A DNA stretch of 64,000 nt from [Clostridium] ultunense DSM 10521 (GTDB lineage Bacteria > Bacillota > Clostridia > Tissierellales > Tepidimicrobiaceae), in assembly GCF_000511955.1 (NCBI RefSeq), contig NZ_AZSU01000006.1, positions 200,720-264,719 of the forward strand, written 5' to 3'. How positions within the stretch are numbered: the stretch's first letter is position 1; each line of letters opens with the position of its first letter. Both the position numbers and the translations under genes were made by a program. Shown piece by piece: positions 63,173-64,000 of this stretch. Under the pieces are notes generated by a model. It was not told the DNA's origin. It ran no database searches and saw only the letters and a program-made list of their open reading frames with translations.

Positions 63173-64000
63173 ATGAGGAAAAAGATTTTAGCAATGTTAA
63201 AGAGAAATGAGGATATTTTCATATCTGGTGAAAAGATAAGTTATGAGCTAGGTATAAGTCGATCAGCAGTATGGAAACATATAAATATATTGAGAGAAGA
63301 AGGATATGAGATTGAATCTATGCCAAAAAACGGGTATAAGCTATTATCTTGTCCAGACATACTCACTTTGGAAGAAATAAAAGAATATTTGACTACTGAT
63401 TTTATAGGAAGGAAAGTATATTATTTAGATACTTTAACATCTACAAATATGAAGGCTAAGGAAATGGCCTTCAATGAGGAGGAAGGTACTATAATAATAG
63501 CTGAAGAACAGACTAAAGGTAAAGGACGATTAGGTAGAAATTGGGTTTCTCCTAAAGGAAAAGGCATATGGATGAGTATAATATTAAAACCTGAGATGGC
63601 TCCTTCAGAAGTGGCAAAATTGACTTTAATAGGAGCAGCTGCAGTAAATAAAGGACTAGAAGAAATAGGAATTGGTTCCTGTATTAAATGGCCTAATGAT
63701 ATTTTAATCCAGGACAAAAAAGTATGCGGTATTCTTACAGAGATGAGTTGTGAATTAAATATGATAAATTACGTAATTATGGGAATAGGTATTAATGTAA
63801 ATTTAGACAGCGAAGATTTTAATAGAAAATTAATTGACAAAGCCACATCCTTAAAGATTATTACTGGTAGCAAAATAGATAGGAAAAGACTAACAGCAAA
63901 GATTTTAAACCATTTTGAAGACCTATATATTCCTTTTAAAGAAAGGGGAGATATTTCTAAAACTATCCATATATCCAGAGAAAATTCTATATTAATCGGA
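63173..64000 (+). CDS. birA: Biotin operon repressor / biotin--protein ligase BirA, cut by window end
   Basis: The frame from ATG 63173 is open to the last base (276 codons), so the C-terminus is missing. An N-terminal winged helix-turn-helix (GEKISYELGISRSAVWKHINIL) marks the repressor form. The ligase domain has STNMKAKEM, GKGRLGRNWVSPKGKGIWMS and KWPNDILIQDKKVCGILTEM, then IGINVN. It makes biotinyl-AMP, attaches biotin to carboxylases, and represses biotin genes when unused. GGATGTG precedes the ATG. Confidence 0.92.
   Translation, partial: MRKKILAMLKRNEDIFISGEKISYELGISRSAVWKHINILREEGYEIESMPKNGYKLLSCPDILTLEEIKEYLTTDFIGRKVYYLDTLTSTNMKAKEMAFNEEEGTIIIAEEQTKGKGRLGRNWVSPKGKGIWMSIILKPEMAPSEVAKLTLIGAAAVNKGLEEIGIGSCIKWPNDILIQDKKVCGILTEMSCELNMINYVIMGIGINVNLDSEDFNRKLIDKATSLKIITGSKIDRKRLTAKILNHFEDLYIPFKERGDISKTIHISRENSILIG

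Noticed and set aside
1-64000. tRNA, rRNA, prophage or intact transposon
   Set aside because: No CCA-ended cloverleaf, rRNA signature, integrase or transposase reading frame could be recognised on either strand.

Overview
The window is low-GC, AT-rich DNA that reads like the chromosome of an anaerobic, spore-forming member of the Clostridia, possibly near the Tissierellales. The organism call is inference. It rests on strong AGGAGG ribosome binding sites, a UGA-containing selenoprotein gene, a flavodiiron protein and hemerythrin stress module, a 2-hydroxyacyl-CoA dehydratase activase-like giant protein, LysM proteins behind sporulation-type promoters, and Gram-positive cell-wall genes. I saw no rRNA, tRNA, intact insertion sequence or CRISPR array.

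Layout. 1-560: tail of an unknown gene and small remnants. 0.6-10.1 kb: housekeeping (M20 amidohydrolase, PreP-like M16 protease, RecQ, murF-ddl). 10.3-13.6 kb: a HutP-family RNA-binding protein followed by a TrpXYZ-type ABC importer whose 5' leader is packed with UAG triplets, the element HutP is known to bind. 13.7-16.5 kb: a sulfur cluster (cystine symporter, a small selenoprotein with a Cys-Ala-Ser-Sec motif, a cysteine synthase homologue). 16.6-25.8 kb: a complete Wadjet plasmid-defence operon in the order jetD-A-B-C, followed 42 bp later by a membrane-anchored phospholipase D-family gene. 25.8-33.6 kb: bactofilin and M23 peptidase, DUF1294, oligoendopeptidase F, a DEAD-box helicase, and a periplasmic-sensor GGDEF-EAL protein.

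33.6-41.3 kb is an anaerobe stress module: HMA metallochaperone, P1B-type ATPase with an unusual CPG motif, DUF438-hemerythrin-PAS protein, Crp/Fnr regulator, flavodiiron protein, then a second Crp/Fnr regulator divergent from a split permease whose second half carries a ferredoxin domain. Two different Crp/Fnr-type operators lie about 41.5 bp upstream of predicted start points, the class II activator position. 41.3-47.7 kb is a graveyard: a chimeric response-regulator/kinase fragment, a broken ABC transporter, a gutted CwlD-like amidase, a dead lipoprotein and small remnants, flanked by two decayed copies of one sequence. 48-49.4 kb holds two LysM genes with matching SigK-like promoters.

49.4-64 kb: a membrane iron-sulfur/flavin oxidoreductase with a CsoR/CstR-like operator at its start point, a CPBP protease, the giant activase-like protein, a lipoprotein, DJ-1/PfpI, an alkyladenine glycosylase, an LCP protein, type 2 isopentenyl-diphosphate isomerase, a DUF2207 membrane protein, and the start of birA, cut by the window edge.

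The best leads are the selenoprotein gene, which ordinary gene calling would split; the HutP/UAG-leader pairing; the split permease-ferredoxin locus with its palindromic operator; and the Wadjet operon with its adjoining phospholipase D gene. All calls come from reading the sequence; no database search was run.
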